Part shown: positions 18,259-28,620 of the stretch, piece after piece
Numbering within the stretch: position 1 is the stretch's first letter
How the letters are laid out: every line of letters starts with the position of its first letter
From: Rhodoferax potami
GTDB lineage: Bacteria > Pseudomonadota > Gammaproteobacteria > Burkholderiales > Burkholderiaceae_C
Direction of reading: 5' to 3'
Length of the DNA: 64,000 nt
NCBI RefSeq assembly: GCF_032193765.1
Contig: NZ_JAVBIJ010000001.1
Span: 2,294,001-2,358,000, forward strand
The notes under the pieces: generated by a model
Told to the model about the DNA's origin: nothing
The model's input: the letters and a program-made list of their open reading frames with translations, nothing else
Databases searched by the model: none
Program-made: the position numbers and the translations under genes

Positions 18259-20133
18259 GTGTCTACCGCCTTCACCGACGAGATCGAAGACATCGAGATT
18301 CGCAGCCGTCGGGTTTTTCAATTCGGGCTGCTGGTTTTCATTGCCTTCACGGGCACGGCGATCCAGTACAGCATGCAGTCCCGTTGGGATGTAGTGATCG
18401 CGCTCACTGTGGGTGCGGCCATGATGCCTCCCTGCCAGTGGCTGAATTACCGGGGCCATCATGAAACCGCTGCAGGGCTGGTGTTGAGCACCGCGACCCT
18501 GTCTTTGTTCAGCATTATGTGGTTCAGCGATGGCCTGCGGGACTCATCGCTCCTTGGTTACCCGGTCATTCTGATCGGCGCCGGCCAGTTGCTCAAACCC
18601 CGGCACTTTTGGGCACTGCTGGCACTCATGCTGGCGTGTGTATTGGCCCTCGGTCTGGGCACGCTGTACGGCTGGCGAACCGGCGTCACCCCGGGCACCG
18701 ATATGGACCGGCTCTCGGACAGCCTGTCGATCTTGCTGGTGAACGGCTTTCTGATCTGGTTTCTGACCTACGACATGCAAAACGCACTAGTCCGCCTGCG
18801 CTCGCAGATTGCGCGGTTCCATGCCTCAGAAAAAAACCTCACCTACCTTGCGCAGCATGACGGGCTGACACGTTTGCCCAACCGCTTGTTGGGCAATGCT
18901 CTGCTGACCGACGCCATGCGGCAAGCCGCACTGAACGGCACCCATGTCGCCCTGCTCTTTGTGGATCTGGACAACTTCAAGGATGTAAATGACTCGGCGG
19001 GTCATTCCGCGGGCGATGATTTCCTGGTTCAGGTCGCCCAGCGCCTGCGCGAGACGGTGCGGCAAAGCGACGTGGTGTGCCGCCAGGGCGGAGATGAGTT
19101 TCTGATCGGTCTGACCGAACTCACCAGCGCCGACGATATCGCGCTGGTGAGCGAACAAGTGCTCCTCAAAATGCAAGCCCCCTTTCGCCTGCGGGGCGAA
19201 GAGGTGCTGGCATCGTGCTCGATTGGTGTGGCGATTTACCCCGCTCAAGGCACCACTTTTGACGAGTTGCTGCGGCATGCGGATCTCGCCATGTACGAGG
19301 CCAAGAAAGCGGGCCGCAACACCTACCGGATCTTCAGCGAAGACATTCGCAGCAGCATCACGGAAAGCCTTCACCTGATCTCCAGCTTGCGCCAAGCGGT
19401 TGCGCAAGAAGAGTTCGTGCTGCACTACCAGCCGGTGCTGGACCTGCGCACCGGAGCGCTCATCGGGGCAGAGGCACTGGTCCGCTGGCAAAACCCCAAG
19501 TTGGGGATGGTGTCGCCGGGGCTGTTCATTTCCTTGGCAGAAAAGTCCGGCCTGATTGTCGATATCGGCCAGTGGGTGCTCAACGAGGCCTGCCGCCAGA
19601 TGCAGGCATGGCGAACCATGGGCGCAGGCCCGCTGTTCGTGTCGGTCAACCTCTCGCCGGTGCAATTCAGTCGCGGCAATATTGAAGCGGTGATTGCCCA
19701 CGCCCTGCAGACCACTGGTCTGGACCCCAGTCAGTTGGAGCTTGAAGTCACCGAGTCCACCCTGATTGCCGACACCGAGAAGTTCATTGCCACCCTGTCG
19801 CGGATTCAGTCCTCGGGGATCCGACTGGCGATTGATGACTTCGGCACAGGCTATTCCAACCTGTCGTACTTGCAGCGGTTTCCGGTTCACAAGCTCAAAA
19901 TCGACCAGTCCTTTGTTCGCCGCTTGCTGCAAGGCGAAAAAGACGTCGCCATGGTCAGCGCCATCATCCATTTGGCTGACAGCCTGGGACTCAAGGTCAC
20001 CGCAGAGGGGGTGGAAAACGAAGCGACCTCCGAGGCCCTGCGTGGCATGGGCTGCAACCAGGGGCAAGGCTACCTGTATGCCAGGCCCATGCCCGCCGAT
20101 GACTTTGAGGCTTATTGGCGCGCCCGGGCCTAA
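18259..20133 (+). CDS. membrane-bound GGDEF-EAL protein (cyclic di-GMP metabolism)
   Basis: This 624-residue protein has about six N-terminal membrane segments (about 22-180), a GGDEF domain (about 200-360) with an intact GGDEF at 277-281, and an EAL domain (about 370-620). EAL is present in GAEALVRW near 405 and DDFGTGYSNLSYL near 525. Both catalytic signatures look intact, so it may make or degrade c-di-GMP. I recognise no named sensor domain in the membrane part. The start is GTG at 18259, with CAGGGAG 7 bp upstream. Its end overlaps the convergent transglycosylase gene by 4 bp. C-di-GMP commonly controls EPS, but no direct link to the eps cluster is shown here. Confidence 0.92.
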   Translation: MSTAFTDEIEDIEIRSRRVFQFGLLVFIAFTGTAIQYSMQSRWDVVIALTVGAAMMPPCQWLNYRGHHETAAGLVLSTATLSLFSIMWFSDGLRDSSLLGYPVILIGAGQLLKPRHFWALLALMLACVLALGLGTLYGWRTGVTPGTDMDRLSDSLSILLVNGFLIWFLTYDMQNALVRLRSQIARFHASEKNLTYLAQHDGLTRLPNRLLGNALLTDAMRQAALNGTHVALLFVDLDNFKDVNDSAGHSAGDDFLVQVAQRLRETVRQSDVVCRQGGDEFLIGLTELTSADDIALVSEQVLLKMQAPFRLRGEEVLASCSIGVAIYPAQGTTFDELLRHADLAMYEAKKAGRNTYRIFSEDIRSSITESLHLISSLRQAVAQEEFVLHYQPVLDLRTGALIGAEALVRWQNPKLGMVSPGLFISLAEKSGLIVDIGQWVLNEACRQMQAWRTMGAGPLFVSVNLSPVQFSRGNIEAVIAHALQTTGLDPSQLELEVTESTLIADTEKFIATLSRIQSSGIRLAIDDFGTGYSNLSYLQRFPVHKLKIDQSFVRRLLQGEKDVAMVSAIIHLADSLGLKVTAEGVENEATSEALRGMGCNQGQGYLYARPMPADDFEAYWRARA

Positions 20134-20774
20134 CCGGCCCAATCCCAGAGGCGCTTGTTCGCCATGACGGCATTGGGATAAGGCGCCTTGCCACGCGAGC
20201 CGTTGTAGCGTCCCAAAGCCAAAAACATATCGCCCCGCTCGCGCTCCAGGTAATGGCGCAAGATGACACAGCCAAAGCGCAGGTTGGTTTGCATGTGAAA
20301 CAGCTTGCCGGCATCACCGTCGCCGAGCACCCGTGTCCAGAACGGCATCACTTGCATATACCCCCGGGCGCCCACGCTGCTCACGGCAAATTTGCGGAAG
20401 TTGCTTTCTACTTGAATCAGGCCCATTACCAGCGACACATCCAGACCTGCGCGCTTGCTCTCGTACCAGACGGTCTGCAAGAACTCCCGCCGCACATCCC
20501 ACTCCGGCTTTTTCTTTTTGAGTCGCTCGCTCATGGCACCCAGCCAGCGCAAGTAATTCAAGCGCGACTCAGTGTCTTGGAACTCAGGAATCGGCGGCGC
20601 TGAGTTGGAGATGGCCGACGACAGCGCTGTTCGCACCGAGTCCACCAAGGGCTCCTCAAGCTGCTTGCCTGCCCAAGCCTTCTGCTGCGAGAACGATAGC
20701 AAGCCGCCTAATAAAAATAAGCGCTGCAGCCCGATCCGGCGGGTAATGCCGGATGCGGCCACCGGCCTATTCAT
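20130..20774 (-). CDS. lytic transglycosylase (SLT domain), secreted
   Basis: This 214-residue protein has a signal peptide of about 35 residues (cleavage near AWA|G) and a C-terminal SLT lysozyme-like domain. The catalytic glutamate is E123 in GLIQVESNF, and [10 protein letters not shown] matches the family motif. It would cleave peptidoglycan glycan strands in the periplasm. The start overlaps the end of proS by 4 bp, so the two genes are co-transcribed. Confidence 0.9.
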   Translation of the reverse strand: MNRPVAASGITRRIGLQRLFLLGGLLSFSQQKAWAGKQLEEPLVDSVRTALSSAISNSAPPIPEFQDTESRLNYLRWLGAMSERLKKKKPEWDVRREFLQTVWYESKRAGLDVSLVMGLIQVESNFRKFAVSSVGARGYMQVMPFWTRVLGDGDAGKLFHMQTNLRFGCVILRHYLERERGDMFLALGRYNGSRGKAPYPNAVMANKRLWDWAG

Positions 20775-22513
20775 GCCTTCAACTTGCCCAGCAACAGCGC
20801 AGCAATATCGGCTACCGCCACGCTGGTGGCCGCGCTTTCGCGGCGGTGCTGATACTCGACCACTCCCTCTTTCAAACCGCGATCGCCAATGTTCACACGG
20901 TGGGGCACACCAATCAGCTCCCAGTCAGCAAACATAGCGCCTGGCCGCTCATTGCGATCATCCAGAATTACATCCACACCCGCAGCCAACAGCTCCTCGT
21001 AGAGCTTGTCGGCGGCTGCCTTGACGTCAGGGAAACGGTCTGGGTTAATTGCACACAGCACCACGGCAAAAGGTGCCAGTGCGTCGGGCCAGATGATGCC
21101 CTTGTCATCGTGGTTCTGCTCAACTGCCGCGGCAGGCAGGCGGGTGATCCCGATGCCGTAGCAACCCATTTCCATGAACTGGGGCTTGCCGTTCACATCC
21201 AGGAAGGTGGCATTCATCGCCTTGCTGTACTTGGTGCCCAGGTAGAACACGTGGCCGACTTCGATGCCGCGCTCAATCGCCAGCACGCCTTTACCATCGG
21301 GCGAGGCATCGCCCTCGACCACGTTGCGCAGATCCGCGACCATGTCGGGCTCTGGCAGATCACGGCCCCAGTTGACACCCTGAATGTGAAAGCCTTCTTC
21401 GTTGGCACCACAAATCCAGTCGGCCATGACCGCCACATCCCGGTCCGCCACGATCTTGAGCGGCTGCTTCAGGCCAATGGGGCCCAAGTAACCGGGCTTG
21501 CAGCCGAAGTGCTCTTCAATCTCACCCACGGTGGCAAATCGGAACTCTGCCAGACCCGGCAACTTGCCGACCTTGACCTCGTTCATGTCATGGTCACCGC
21601 GCAGCAGCAAGAGCCAGACTTGGGTCTTTTTGACCGCGCCGTGCTCATCTTTCTCGTCTGTCGCCAGCACCAAAGACTTCACGGTCGTGTTCAGTGCCAC
21701 ACCCAACAAAGCAGCCACATCCTCACAGGTGCTCTTTCCGGGTGTTGCTACTTTTTCCATAGCAGCTTGCGCAGACGCTCTGGGCGCTACAGGCGCCAAT
21801 GCTTCTGCTTTTTCCATATTGGCAGCGTAGTCACTGGTCGGGCAATAGACGATGGCGTCTTCACCGGTGGCTGCGATCACCTGAAACTCTTCGCTCAAAT
21901 CCCCACCGATGGCGCCGCTGTCTGCCGCAACTGCGCGGTACGTCAACCCGAAGCGGTCAAAAATGCGGCGGTAGGCCTTGGCCATGACTTGGTAGCTGGC
22001 CTTGGCAGAGTCCTGGTCGCGGTCAAAGCTGTACGCGTCCTTCATGATGAATTCACGGCCACGCATCAGGCCGAAGCGGGGGCGGCGCTCGTCGCGGAAC
22101 TTGGTCTGGATCTGGTACAGGTTTTTGGGCAGCTGCTTGTAGCTCTTGATTTCCTGGCGGGCGATGTCCGTCACCACTTCTTCACTGGTGGGCTGCACTA
22201 CGTAGTCGCGGTCATGGCGGTCTTTGATACGCAGCAGTTCAGGGCCCATCTTGTCAAAGCGGCCGGTCTCTTGCCACAGCTCCGCAGGCTGGACCACGGG
22301 CATCGTCAATTCGACGGCGCCAGCCCGGTTCATTTCTTCACGGACGATGGCTTCCACCTTGCGGATCACCCTTAAGCCCATGGGCATGTAGTTGTAAATG
22401 CCGGCACCCAACTTTTTGATCATGCCCGCACGCATCATCAGCTTGTGGCTCACCACTTCGGCATCGGTGGGTGCTTCTTTGAGGGTGGAAATCAGAAATT
22501 GGGAGGCTTTCAT
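20771..22513 (-). CDS. proS: prolyl-tRNA synthetase (bacterial, with editing domain)
   Basis: ProS charges tRNA(Pro). The 580-residue class II synthetase has motif 2 [14 protein letters not shown], motif 3 around [11 protein letters not shown], and the INS editing domain (about 230-390) that removes mischarged Ala-tRNA(Pro). The C-terminal anticodon-binding domain is present ([16 protein letters not shown]). A sequence matching the dispersed repeat (21748-21800) encodes the start of the editing-domain linker, but the segment is the same length as in E. coli as I recall it. It is followed by the transglycosylase gene (ATGA overlap). Confidence 0.96.
   Translation of the reverse strand: MKASQFLISTLKEAPTDAEVVSHKLMMRAGMIKKLGAGIYNYMPMGLRVIRKVEAIVREEMNRAGAVELTMPVVQPAELWQETGRFDKMGPELLRIKDRHDRDYVVQPTSEEVVTDIARQEIKSYKQLPKNLYQIQTKFRDERRPRFGLMRGREFIMKDAYSFDRDQDSAKASYQVMAKAYRRIFDRFGLTYRAVAADSGAIGGDLSEEFQVIAATGEDAIVYCPTSDYAANMEKAEALAPVAPRASAQAAMEKVATPGKSTCEDVAALLGVALNTTVKSLVLATDEKDEHGAVKKTQVWLLLLRGDHDMNEVKVGKLPGLAEFRFATVGEIEEHFGCKPGYLGPIGLKQPLKIVADRDVAVMADWICGANEEGFHIQGVNWGRDLPEPDMVADLRNVVEGDASPDGKGVLAIERGIEVGHVFYLGTKYSKAMNATFLDVNGKPQFMEMGCYGIGITRLPAAAVEQNHDDKGIIWPDALAPFAVVLCAINPDRFPDVKAAADKLYEELLAAGVDVILDDRNERPGAMFADWELIGVPHRVNIGDRGLKEGVVEYQHRRESAATSVAVADIAALLLGKLKA
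21748..21800 (+). repeat. dispersed palindromic repeat, copy D (inside proS)
   Basis: The pattern is GCTACTTTTTCCATAGCAGC then TTGCGCAGACGCTCTGGGCGCTACAGGC. It is translated on the minus strand within ProS (around [18 protein letters not shown]). The stem is less perfect than in other copies. Confidence 0.6.
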
Positions 22514-22604
22514 GGGTCGCTCGGTGAACTACAGGGAGCTTCAGACCTTGATGCACCGCATTCGCTGTGCATAATGAATGAAGTTTAAAAATTGGGGTTT
22601 GATT

Positions 22605-23231
22605 ATGCTTGACCGGGACGGATTTCGGCCCAATGTCGGCATCGTCCTGCTCAACCAGAAAAATCAGGTATTTTGGGGCAAACGCATACGCACACACTCG
22701 TGGCAGTTCCCGCAGGGTGGCATTGACCGGGGGGAAACTCCCGAGCAGGCCATGTTCCGGGAGTTGCATGAAGAGGTGGGTCTCCAACCGGAGCATGTGA
22801 GCATTGTTGCCCGTACCCGCGACTGGTTGCGCTACGAGGTGCCGGACCGATTTGTCCGCAGAGATGCTCGCGGACATTACAAAGGGCAAAAGCAGATCTG
22901 GTTTCTTCTGCAGCTGGTGGGCCACGACTGGGATTTGAACCTGCGTGCCACCGACCACCCGGAATTCGATGCCTGGCGGTGGAACGACTATTGGGTTCCG
23001 CTGGATGCCGTGGTGGAATTCAAACGGGGCGTCTATGAAATGGCGCTGACCGAGTTATCTCGCTACTTGCCGCGTCACGAGAGTCGCAACCGCTATCTGC
23101 GGCATGGCGGTAATCGCACGCGCGATGCAGACAGCGGTTTCGACCGCCTGCAGCCTAACCATATGGAATTGCCACCTGGGGCGTCTTTCGAGCCGGATCC
23201 GGGGACCAATGCGCCCACACACCATGATTAA
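22605..23231 (+). CDS. rppH: RNA pyrophosphohydrolase (Nudix)
   Basis: RppH removes pyrophosphate from the 5' end of triphosphorylated mRNA, starting RNase E-dependent decay. The start [12 protein letters not shown] at 22605 matches the family. The Nudix box [20 protein letters not shown] begins at G38, and WFLLQL and EFDAWRW are conserved. The 208-residue product is about 30 longer than E. coli RppH; the polar tail (about 165-208) is not part of the fold. The end overlaps the next gene by 8 bp. It diverges from proS. Confidence 0.94.
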   Translation: MLDRDGFRPNVGIVLLNQKNQVFWGKRIRTHSWQFPQGGIDRGETPEQAMFRELHEEVGLQPEHVSIVARTRDWLRYEVPDRFVRRDARGHYKGQKQIWFLLQLVGHDWDLNLRATDHPEFDAWRWNDYWVPLDAVVEFKRGVYEMALTELSRYLPRHESRNRYLRHGGNRTRDADSGFDRLQPNHMELPPGASFEPDPGTNAPTHHD

Positions 23232-23745
23232 CTTGCGATCCGCCCTGGCCTTCCTGATTTTCGGAGGGTGCATTGGCTTTGCTGGCGCCCAGAACACACT
23301 GGACAACCCTGATTGGACCGAAGAAAAGGAGCCCCCGGCTCCTGCATTTTCCACGTCCAAGGTGCTGCCCCTGGATATGCCCAACTTTGTAACCGTCAAA
23401 GTAGGTATTGATCCGTCCACCATCATGGTCGGGGGCGACGGCGTGGTGCGTTACGTAGCGGTGATGACCAACGCCAGCGGAACGAGCAATGCGATGTACG
23501 AAGGTATTCGCTGCCTCACCGGTGAGGTTAAAACCTACGCCCGAGCAGGCTCATCCGGAAATTGGTCCGTAGTGAGTACACCTGTCTGGCGGGATGTGAT
23601 GGGCAATCTGCCTTCCCCCCACGCCCGCGTATTTGCCCGCCAAGCTGCGTGCGAATCGCGGGTCGCAGGCAGCAAAGCCGAAATTCTCAATGCACTGAAA
23701 TTCGGAAAGAACTCGCCGAACTACCGGGCGCCCAGCGAGCAATAG
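23224..23745 (+). CDS. CNP1-like family protein, exported
   Basis: This 173-residue protein has a signal peptide (about 1-23, AGA|Q) and a domain resembling the CNP1-like family, known from betaproteobacteria and without assigned function. Visible landmarks are a dozen acidic or proline residues after the signal ([14 protein letters not shown]) and a cysteine pair in GIRCLTGE and AACESR that could form a disulfide. The start at 23224 lies within the last codons of rppH, implying coupling. It is probably periplasmic. Confidence 0.8.
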   Translation: MINLRSALAFLIFGGCIGFAGAQNTLDNPDWTEEKEPPAPAFSTSKVLPLDMPNFVTVKVGIDPSTIMVGGDGVVRYVAVMTNASGTSNAMYEGIRCLTGEVKTYARAGSSGNWSVVSTPVWRDVMGNLPSPHARVFARQAACESRVAGSKAEILNALKFGKNSPNYRAPSEQ

Positions 23746-23779
23746 TCACAGCACCAGCCAGCCGGGGCAGACTTGCCCC

Positions 23780-24916
23780 TTAACGGGTGAGCACCAGGTT
23801 GTCGCGGTGGACCATTTCGGGCTCTGCTGCGTAACCGAGCAGGCGCTCAAACTCTGCAGAAGGCTTGCGGCACAGCAGACGGGCTTCGGCACTGGCGTAG
23901 TTGGCCAGTCCACGGGCGATCTCGAGGCCGGTTTCGTCGCGCACGGCGATCACATCGCCACGCGAAAACTTGCCTTCAACCTGCAGCATGCCAATAGGCA
24001 GCAAGCTCTTGCCTTCATCCCGCACTTTGGCAGCTGCACCGGCATCCACCACCACGGCGCCGCGCATCTGCAGATGGTCGGCCATCCACTGCTTACGGGC
24101 CTGGTTCTTTTGGGTCTGGGCAATCAGCAAGGTGCCAATCGCATCGCCCTGCGTCAGACGGATCAAGGCATCTGGCTCACGCCCCCAGGCAATCACGGTC
24201 GACGCTCCAGAACCAGCAGCCCGCTTAGCCGCCAAAATCTTGGTCAGCATCCCACCACGGCCAATGCTGCTACCGGCACCGCCGGCCATCAACTCCAAGG
24301 CGGGGTCCCCAGCCTTCGCTTCGCTTACGAAAGTGGCGGCAGGGTCTTTGCGGGGATCCGCGGTAAACAGGCCTTTTTGGTCGGTGAGGATGACCAAGGC
24401 ATCCGCCTCCACCAAATTGGCCACCAGAGCACCCAAGGTGTCGTTATCGCCGAACTTGATCTCATCGTTGACAACTGTGTCGTTCTCGTTGATCACCGGC
24501 ACAACGCCCAGCTTCAACAGTGTCAGCAAGGTCGATCGGGCATTCAAGTAGCGCTCACGGTCGGCAAGATCGGCGTGGGTCAACAACACCTGGGCACTGC
24601 CCAAGTCGTTAGCGCGGAGCTTGGTCTCGTACATCTGAGCCAAGCCCATCTGACCCACGGCCGCAGCCGCTTGCAACTCCTGCACCGCTTTCGGCCGGGT
24701 TGCCCAGCCCAGACGCTTCATGCCTTCGGCAATGGCGCCGCTCGACACCATGATGACCTCACGGCCATCACGAATCAAATGTGCCAATTGGCGGCACCAC
24801 TCACCGATAGCCTGCTCATCCAAACCGCGGCCATCATTGGTGACCAGACTGGAGCCGACCTTGACCACGACACGGCGTGCATCACGAAGAACAGATGAGC
24901 TGAATTTTTGATTCAT
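23780..24916 (-). CDS. proB: glutamate 5-kinase
   Basis: ProB phosphorylates glutamate for proline synthesis and is feedback-inhibited by proline. The 378-residue form has an amino-acid kinase domain (about 1-265; [35 protein letters not shown]) and a C-terminal PUA domain (about 285-370). It is the last gene of the minus-strand block rplU-rpmA-obgE-proB, a typical order in this group. proA is not in the window. Confidence 0.95.
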   Translation of the reverse strand: MNQKFSSSVLRDARRVVVKVGSSLVTNDGRGLDEQAIGEWCRQLAHLIRDGREVIMVSSGAIAEGMKRLGWATRPKAVQELQAAAAVGQMGLAQMYETKLRANDLGSAQVLLTHADLADRERYLNARSTLLTLLKLGVVPVINENDTVVNDEIKFGDNDTLGALVANLVEADALVILTDQKGLFTADPRKDPAATFVSEAKAGDPALELMAGGAGSSIGRGGMLTKILAAKRAAGSGASTVIAWGREPDALIRLTQGDAIGTLLIAQTQKNQARKQWMADHLQMRGAVVVDAGAAAKVRDEGKSLLPIGMLQVEGKFSRGDVIAVRDETGLEIARGLANYASAEARLLCRKPSAEFERLLGYAAEPEMVHRDNLVLTR

Positions 24917-24920
24917 TGAT

Positions 24921-24970
24921 GCCTGTAGCCCTAATCGAATATGCGTGAGAAGCTATAAATATCGTAGCAA
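24921..24970 (-). repeat. dispersed palindromic repeat, copy E (obgE-proB spacer, degenerate)
   Basis: Minus-strand reading gives TTGCTACGATATTTATAGCT then TCTCACGCATATTCGATTAG then GGCTACAGGC. The overall pattern is kept but the central stem has decayed. It occupies most of the spacer between obgE and proB. Confidence 0.55.
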
Positions 24971-24995
24971 TAACCAAAGGATCCGAAGATCAGAA

Positions 24996-26099
<1,104 letters not shown>

Positions 26100-26110
26100 T
26101 TAGAAATGAA

Positions 26111-26137
26111 AAACCCCGCGCGGAAGGCGCAGGGTTT
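26111..26137 (-). terminator. terminator/attenuator between rpmA and obgE
   Basis: On the minus strand AAACCCTGCGC pairs with GCGCGGGGTTT around a 5-base loop with one mismatch, followed by TT. It lies 21 bp after rpmA and would reduce read-through from ribosomal-protein genes into obgE. Confidence 0.65.
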
Positions 26138-26157
26138 CTCGGGGGAGCCAGTGCAGA

Positions 26158-26415
26158 TTACGCTGCAGTGATGCTCACTGTGTGCTTGTTCAACGCACCC
26201 TTGACTGCGAACGACACTTTGCCGTCCACCAGTGCAAACAGAGTGTGGTCCACGCCCATGCCGACGTTGTCGCCAGCGTGGAACTTGGTACCGCGTTGAC
26301 GCACGATGATGGAACCAGCGCTGATCAACTCACCGCCGAAAGCCTTCACACCGAGCATCTTTGGCTTGGAATCACGTCCGTTGCGCGTAGAGCCGCCGCC
26401 TTTTTTCTGTGCCAT
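26158..26415 (-). CDS. rpmA: 50S ribosomal protein L27
   Basis: L27 sits near the peptidyl-transferase centre. The 85-residue protein begins [16 protein letters not shown] and contains the conserved [16 protein letters not shown]. Length is typical. It follows rplU after 11 bp. Confidence 0.97.
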   Translation of the reverse strand: MAQKKGGGSTRNGRDSKPKMLGVKAFGGELISAGSIIVRQRGTKFHAGDNVGMGVDHTLFALVDGKVSFAVKGALNKHTVSITAA

Positions 26416-26426
26416 GACCTATTCCT

Positions 26427-26738
26427 TTAAGCCTTGATCGCGCCGATTTGCAGTTCGGTGAACTGCTGACGGTGACCTTGACGTTTCTGGTAGTGCTTAC
26501 GACGACGCATCTTGAAGATACGCACTTTGTCGTGCTTTCCGTGGGAAATTACTGTGACCGTAACGGTCGCACCGGACACCAAGGGTGTGCCGACTTTCAG
26601 TTCAGCGCCGTTTCCGACTGCCAGAACCTGGTCGATCACGATCTCTTGGCCTACGTCCGCAGCAATCTGTTCTACTTTAATTTTTTCGCCAGCAGCAACA
26701 CGATATTGCTTGCCGCCGGTTTTTATGACCGCGTACAT
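26427..26738 (-). CDS. rplU: 50S ribosomal protein L21
   Basis: The 103-residue protein starts [14 protein letters not shown], the normal L21 N terminus, with AGAGG about 6 bp upstream. The frame is open for 35 codons further upstream, but that part has no family match. It binds 23S rRNA. It is first in rplU-rpmA-obgE-proB and diverges from ispB. Confidence 0.97.
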   Translation of the reverse strand: MYAVIKTGGKQYRVAAGEKIKVEQIAADVGQEIVIDQVLAVGNGAELKVGTPLVSGATVTVTVISHGKHDKVRIFKMRRRKHYQKRQGHRQQFTELQIGAIKA

Positions 26739-26860
26739 GTTGACCTCTTCGACTAGGAAATTCTGCAAATGAATTTTTACAGAGCCTAGGAGTATAACAT
26801 TTACTTGTAATTCGTCAAAGCAGCACAAAACAGCGCAGAGCAAGCCCTATCGGGCGTCCC

Positions 26861-26866
26861 TATAAT
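26861..26866 (+). promoter_or_regulatory. -10 element of ispB
   Basis: A perfect TATAAT lies 27 bp upstream of the proposed TTG start of ispB. No clear -35 box is seen at standard spacing. Confidence 0.45.
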
Positions 26867-26892
26867 CCACCAAAACAAACCGGTCTAACGCC

Positions 26893-27876
26893 TTGCAAGT
26901 CTCTACTCCTGCTTCTTCGACGGGGCTCTCCATCGTCGAACCCGACATGCGCGAAGTTGACGGGGTCATCGCTCACAGATTGGACTCCGGCGTACCCTTG
27001 GTGGGCAGCGTATCTCAATACATCATTTCTGCCGGTGGAAAGCGCCTGCGTCCCGCCCTGCTGCTGCTGTGCTGCGGAGCTTTGGGATACACAGGCACCC
27101 AGCGCTTCAACATGGCGGCTGTGGTCGAGTTCATTCACACCGCCACCCTGCTACATGATGATGTGGTGGACGAATCCGAGCTGCGCCGCGGCGCCCCCAC
27201 CGCGAACGCAAGGTTTGGCAACCCTGCCAGCGTGCTGGTGGGCGACTTTTTGTACTCGCGCGCTTTCCAGATGATGGTTGAAGCCCAAAGCATGCGGATC
27301 ATGCAGGTACTTGCCGATGCCACCAACATCATTTCAGAAGGCGAGGTGATGCAGCTCATGAACATGCACAACGCCGCGCTCGATGAAGCCGGCTACCTGC
27401 AAGTCATCCGCTCCAAAACTGCCAAACTTTTTGAGGCCAGCGCTCGTGTGGGCGCCATTTTGTCGGGCGGCACACCTGCACAGGAGGACGCCTGCGCCGA
27501 ATACGGCCAGGCCATGGGCACTGCGTTTCAAGTGATTGACGATGTGCTCGACTACGCGGGCGACGCCGCTGTCATGGGCAAAAACCTTGGCGACGATTTG
27601 CGCGAAGGCAAAACCACCCTCCCCCTGATTGCCGCCATGCAGCGCGGCACCGACGCAGAGCGCGCCACCATTCAAACTGCGATTGAAACTGGCGACATCA
27701 GCATGCTAGACGCCGTGGTAGCTATCGTGCACAAAACCGGCGCACTCGATATTGCAAAAGCGTCCGCCCGCATCGAAGCTGAGCGCGCCATTGCGGCGGC
27801 CAAACAATTGCCTACCAATGCATATTCCGCTTGCTTGGTCAGCCTCGCCAGCCAACTGCTGGAGCGCAACCACTGA
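26893..27876 (+). CDS. ispB: polyprenyl (octaprenyl-type) diphosphate synthase
   Basis: IspB extends farnesyl diphosphate to the long chain used for ubiquinone. Both aspartate-rich motifs are present: LLHDDVVDESELRRG (first) and FQVIDDVLDYAGD (second). GGKRLRPALLLL is also conserved. I place the start at TTG 26893 because alignment to E. coli IspB needs residues before the first in-frame ATG (26947); the weak start context leaves this open. The length of 327 residues is normal. It is divergent from rplU and followed by a strong terminator. Confidence 0.93.
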   Translation: MQVSTPASSTGLSIVEPDMREVDGVIAHRLDSGVPLVGSVSQYIISAGGKRLRPALLLLCCGALGYTGTQRFNMAAVVEFIHTATLLHDDVVDESELRRGAPTANARFGNPASVLVGDFLYSRAFQMMVEAQSMRIMQVLADATNIISEGEVMQLMNMHNAALDEAGYLQVIRSKTAKLFEASARVGAILSGGTPAQEDACAEYGQAMGTAFQVIDDVLDYAGDAAVMGKNLGDDLREGKTTLPLIAAMQRGTDAERATIQTAIETGDISMLDAVVAIVHKTGALDIAKASARIEAERAIAAAKQLPTNAYSACLVSLASQLLERNH

Positions 27877-27899
27877 GCTGCGCTCAACGCACCCACCAT

Positions 27900-27935
27900 G
27901 TAAAAAGGGCCTGTCAGAAGACAGACCCTTTTTAC
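27900..27935. terminator. bidirectional terminator between ispB and a PEP-CTERM gene
   Basis: GTAAAAAGGGCCTGTC pairs with GACAGACCCTTTTTAC with one mismatch around a 4-base loop. The stem ends in A-run and T-run, so it works for ispB and for the convergent PEP-CTERM gene. Confidence 0.88.
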
Positions 27936-27953
27936 ATGAAGCGCGCGTACTAA

Positions 27954-28466
27954 TTAAGCAGCTTGCTTGCGGCGGCGGGCGATGGCACCCATCACGCCCA
28001 AACCGGCCAACAGCATGGCGTAGGTTTCTGGTTCTGGAACAGGTGCTGCGCTCAAGGCAACACCGTAAGTACCACCGTTGATGCCAGTCGCAACGCCCTT
28101 GATGTCGATGTGGTAGTTGCCAGCAGTCGGCAGGTTGAAGGTGTAACCGGTGCCATTGCCAGCAAACGAGCCGTAGTTGACGCTGCCGTTAGGGTGACTG
28201 TTGTTCCACAAGTTCACGGTCAAATTGGCGATATCCAAAAAGGTGAACGATGCAAAAGACAGCGTCAGGCTCGTCGCAGCAGCCGTCAGATTCGAAGGAG
28301 CTGCGATAGAGAAGTTGATAGTGTCTTCAAAGGAGCCTGGTGTATGGATGAACGATTTCGAAGTCTTTCCGATCGTGCCAGCATTGAAAGTTGCAGCTTG
28401 TGCGGAGCCAGCTGCCAAGGCGGACACAGCAATGGCCAAAGCCACGCTAGTTTTTGTGAAGTTCAT
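27954..28466 (-). CDS. PEP-CTERM sorting-domain protein (FxDxF-like)
   Basis: This 170-residue exported protein starts at MNFTKTSVALAIA (28466) and has a signal peptide of about 24 residues (AQA|A). A beta-rich middle contains FEDTINFSI. The C-terminal sorting signal is PVPEPETYAMLLAG followed by a hydrophobic span and RRRKQ. The PEP motif is recognised by exosortases, here presumably XrtB encoded at 39028. Such proteins are thought to be processed at the inner membrane and associated with EPS. A CRP-like dyad lies about 120 bp upstream. Confidence 0.9.
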   Translation of the reverse strand: MNFTKTSVALAIAVSALAAGSAQAATFNAGTIGKTSKSFIHTPGSFEDTINFSIAAPSNLTAAATSLTLSFASFTFLDIANLTVNLWNNSHPNGSVNYGSFAGNGTGYTFNLPTAGNYHIDIKGVATGINGGTYGVALSAAPVPEPETYAMLLAGLGVMGAIARRRKQAA

Positions 28467-28575
28467 GTTTATCCCTGTAATGTTGATTGCGTCAGCGACA
28501 GAATTTGCCGCTGCTCGCAAGCCCATTATCAAAAACATCCGCCAATCTATCGATAGTCCGATCCGACTACAAGAT

Positions 28576-28610
28576 GGTCAAAAGCGTGAAAAAAGTCACA
28601 CTTTTTGACC
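28576..28610. promoter_or_regulatory. 35-bp inverted repeat containing a CRP-like dyad (28585-28601)
   Basis: GGTCAAAA..TTTTGACC arms enclose CGTGAAAAAAGTCACAC. The inner 17 bp match the CRP-type consensus TGTGA-N6-TCACA at 9 of 10 positions (read on the minus strand). They are identical to a 17-mer upstream of epsA (31386-31402). It lies 10 bp after manC, so it could also be a terminator hairpin, but no T-run follows. Confidence 0.55.
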
Positions 28611-28620
28611 CTCAGCAGCA

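Noticed and set aside
20753..22375. 540-codon open frame antisense to proS
   Set aside because: It is fully opposite a certain prolyl-tRNA synthetase gene and shows no protein motif or ribosome site.
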